NCBI GenBank assembly: GCA_023055505.1
Contig: JALIRH010000027.1
Coordinates: 1,500,501-1,564,500, forward strand
Direction: 5' to 3'
Length of the DNA stretch: 64,000 nucleotides
From: Callipepla californica brunnescens
Lineage: Eukaryota; Chordata; Aves; Galliformes; Odontophoridae
Shown: positions 62,101-64,000 of the stretch, in pieces
How positions within the stretch are numbered: the stretch's first letter is position 1
Layout of the letters: each line of letters opens with the position of its first letter
Notes under the pieces: generated by a model
The model's input: only the letters and a program-made list of their open reading frames with translations
Told to the model about the DNA's origin: nothing
The model's database searches: none
Position numbers and translations under genes: made by a program

Positions 62101-64000
62101 GAATGAGGCTCCAACTCAGCCCATAGCCATGCAGTGGCCTTGTGCTCTTCCTTGGAAGTATGAGTGTAACAGACATTGCCCTGCTGAAGTGCTTTGACAT
62201 GGCTTGTAAAAGAGTATTAGAGCTTCTATTTGATCACATCCTGACATGGTTTTGTTTTATAGAACAGTAATGAGAGAGAATTATGTGCATATATTTTGAT
62301 GAGGCAATAAGATGTAGCTTCTTCCCACTAAAATATTCATAGCTAGGGGTACCTTTCCCATCAAGCAACTGTAAAAGCTGAAGCAAGAGATTGAAATTTA
62401 CTGTCTTTCTGAATTGTTCTGTGTGAGGTTTCTTTCTGTTTGCTGCTCATCAGATTGTTTCACACTGCAGGTGTAAGTATTTACACTGCAAACCAGATCC
62501 TTTAGAGATGGTATAGATGTGGTTGGATGTGAAAGGCGTGTTACTTTGGGAGCAAATTGAGCTTGGGGGTGAGCTGGGAAGGAACTGGGATTGGACTGAG
62601 TTTATTGCTAGAGTTAAGGGCAGCCCCAGGAGCAAGCTGATGTTTTACTGCCTCTGATCTCGGATGAGCTGAGATGCAGATTGCAAGATGTGAGCTCTGA
62701 GTGAGTTACAGCTAAGCTGTGCACTAGAGCAAGGTCCTTTGCAGGGTTTGTGTGATGCTCATTTTCAGTCCAGAAGGGGACTTGAGTTCTGCAAAAAGAG
62801 ATTTTCTGAGTCAGGCCTGGTGCATCCCCACTGTGAGGTGCCAGCTGTGGCCAGCTGCTTTGCTCAGCCCCGTGGCTGTGTGCTCATCTGCACTGAGCAG
62901 TGCCATTGGGGTGGGAGAGCCATGGGATGGATCAGGGAGCAGCTCACAAGCCTGCTTCTTTACCCTTTGGTTAATGAGTGGACAGGCCAACATGTCTTCC
63001 AAAGTAACGTTCATTATAATTCTGGTTGGTAATAGGTTTAAAATTGATTTGCATACTGAAAGGAAGAAAAGCTCCCTCCAAGAAATGCTAGAGTCACTGG
63101 CTTAGGAAAACTAAAGCTTGATTCTCTGAAGCAAATCTCACGTTTTCTGCCGCAGTTAGCTGTTTTGTTGGTGGTGTTTTAAAAATGCATTTATTGTTTA
63201 TTCTAAGCCCTTAGATGCCTTTTAAATTATCAAGTGGCTGACTCTGTACTAGGAATCAAAATACAGCTGATTTCAAATCAAAAGGGTTTTATGATCCAGC
63301 AAGCTGTTCTGATGATACAAGTCTTTGAGCTGCTATTATGTCAAGATAAACTGGCAAAAGAAAACCAATACATGTATTTTTATATTTCTCTGTGTTATGA
63401 AACATATGAGGACAGAAAACCCATCATTCTCTGTGTCTGTGAAGTATCAAACACCTTTTTGTGATTCATAAATAATGAACAGTGTGAGTATTTGTTAAAA
63501 TTACATTACAGGAATAATCCTTGGCATTCACATAATGTCTTGAATGATAAAGTGTTTTACAGACATTAATTAGAGTTGATTTGAATCAGTAAAACAGTAC
63601 TGAGACAGACCTATTAAATAGCCCATACTGAATAATTATGATATTGAAATTATACATACAGCATTTTGAACTGCATTATAGGAACCATGTACATGATCTG
63701 TGGCTGCCAGAAGTGTTTCCTGGACCGAGCAGTGTTCTGAGTTCCAGTTCTAAGTAATTAAAACCTGGCACAGAAAATAGAAGTGTTAGAACTGTAGCTG
63801 TTTGTTTTGTGTTGAAAGAGATATGGAATTTTAACATATGTTGAAACAAGTCATGTTTGTATTTCAACATGTATTCAGTGTTTGAAAGCAGTGTGTGGCA
63901 GAAATATGTCTGAAGTAACTCAGAATTCAGTGGCAGAACTGGATATTCAAGCAGTAGCTCTGGAAAGATGTACAGAAAATCACTTGATCGTGGTCTTTCC
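59170..64000. other. Unassigned non-coding stretch
   Basis: No gene is seen. A CCAA-type repeat is at 60006-60042 and an exact octamer at 63047-63054. Frames of 60-117 codons overlap on both strands, notably 62739-63105, without recognised domains. Confidence 0.5.
60006..60042. repeat. Imperfect (CCAA)n low-complexity repeat
   Basis: ACC/CCAA-rich units are interrupted by AATAAA. The Thr/Pro/Gln-rich peptides read from it are a by-product of the repeat. Confidence 0.75.

Noticed and set aside
1..64000. CRISPR arrays, operons, phage, plasmid or bacterial defence systems
   Set aside because: Nothing of the kind is present; the CR1 repeats and composition show a vertebrate nuclear genome.

Overview
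The window looks like nuclear DNA from a bird, and almost all of it appears to be non-coding (intergenic or long-intron) sequence. Four remnants of the avian CR1 LINE support this. Two of them keep the diagnostic 3' terminal octamer units (GATTCTAG/GATTCTAT at 39945-39963 and CATTCTGT-GAT at 43942-43952). The DNA is AT-rich with sparse CpG, repeats are scarce, and no mammalian SINEs are visible. The species and the locus cannot be named from sequence alone.

No open frame is long enough, or similar enough to a protein I recognise, to be called a gene. The longest frames (about 100-143 codons) occur on both strands of the same DNA and show no recognisable domain. I found no tRNA, rRNA or known microRNA, no CpG island, no CRISPR array, and nothing that looks bacterial or viral.

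Layout: 1-4250 is unassigned apart from a G-quadruplex candidate. 4270-4470 holds a CTCF-like site and a candidate 68-bp exon. 5974-5995 is a 22-bp perfect palindrome built round ATTTGCAAAT. 6419-6607 is a small membrane-type ORF containing a consensus splice donor. 8650-16090 is mostly plain sequence. 16090-16560 looks like an enhancer (X-box, POU palindrome, paired TGACAG sites). 21420-21560 and 22480-22560 are homeodomain-motif-rich. 23638-23714 is a minus-strand CR1 piece. 32341-32369 is a (TTTA)n microsatellite. 39712-43952 carries three plus-strand CR1 pieces. 45640-45930, 50740-51010, 52620-52760, 54590-54960 and 56240-56515 are AT-rich blocks full of homeodomain and POU-type motifs. 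58867-59064 is the best exon-like interval, with a strong acceptor and two strong donors 90 bp apart, but no reading frame is open through it, so a non-coding RNA exon is the likelier reading.

If the window has a function, the sequence points to regulation: several candidate distal enhancers with POU, TGACAG (MEIS/PREP/TGIF-type) and TAATTA sites, possibly with one or two lncRNA exons. This is inference from motifs. I found no convincing new biological system.
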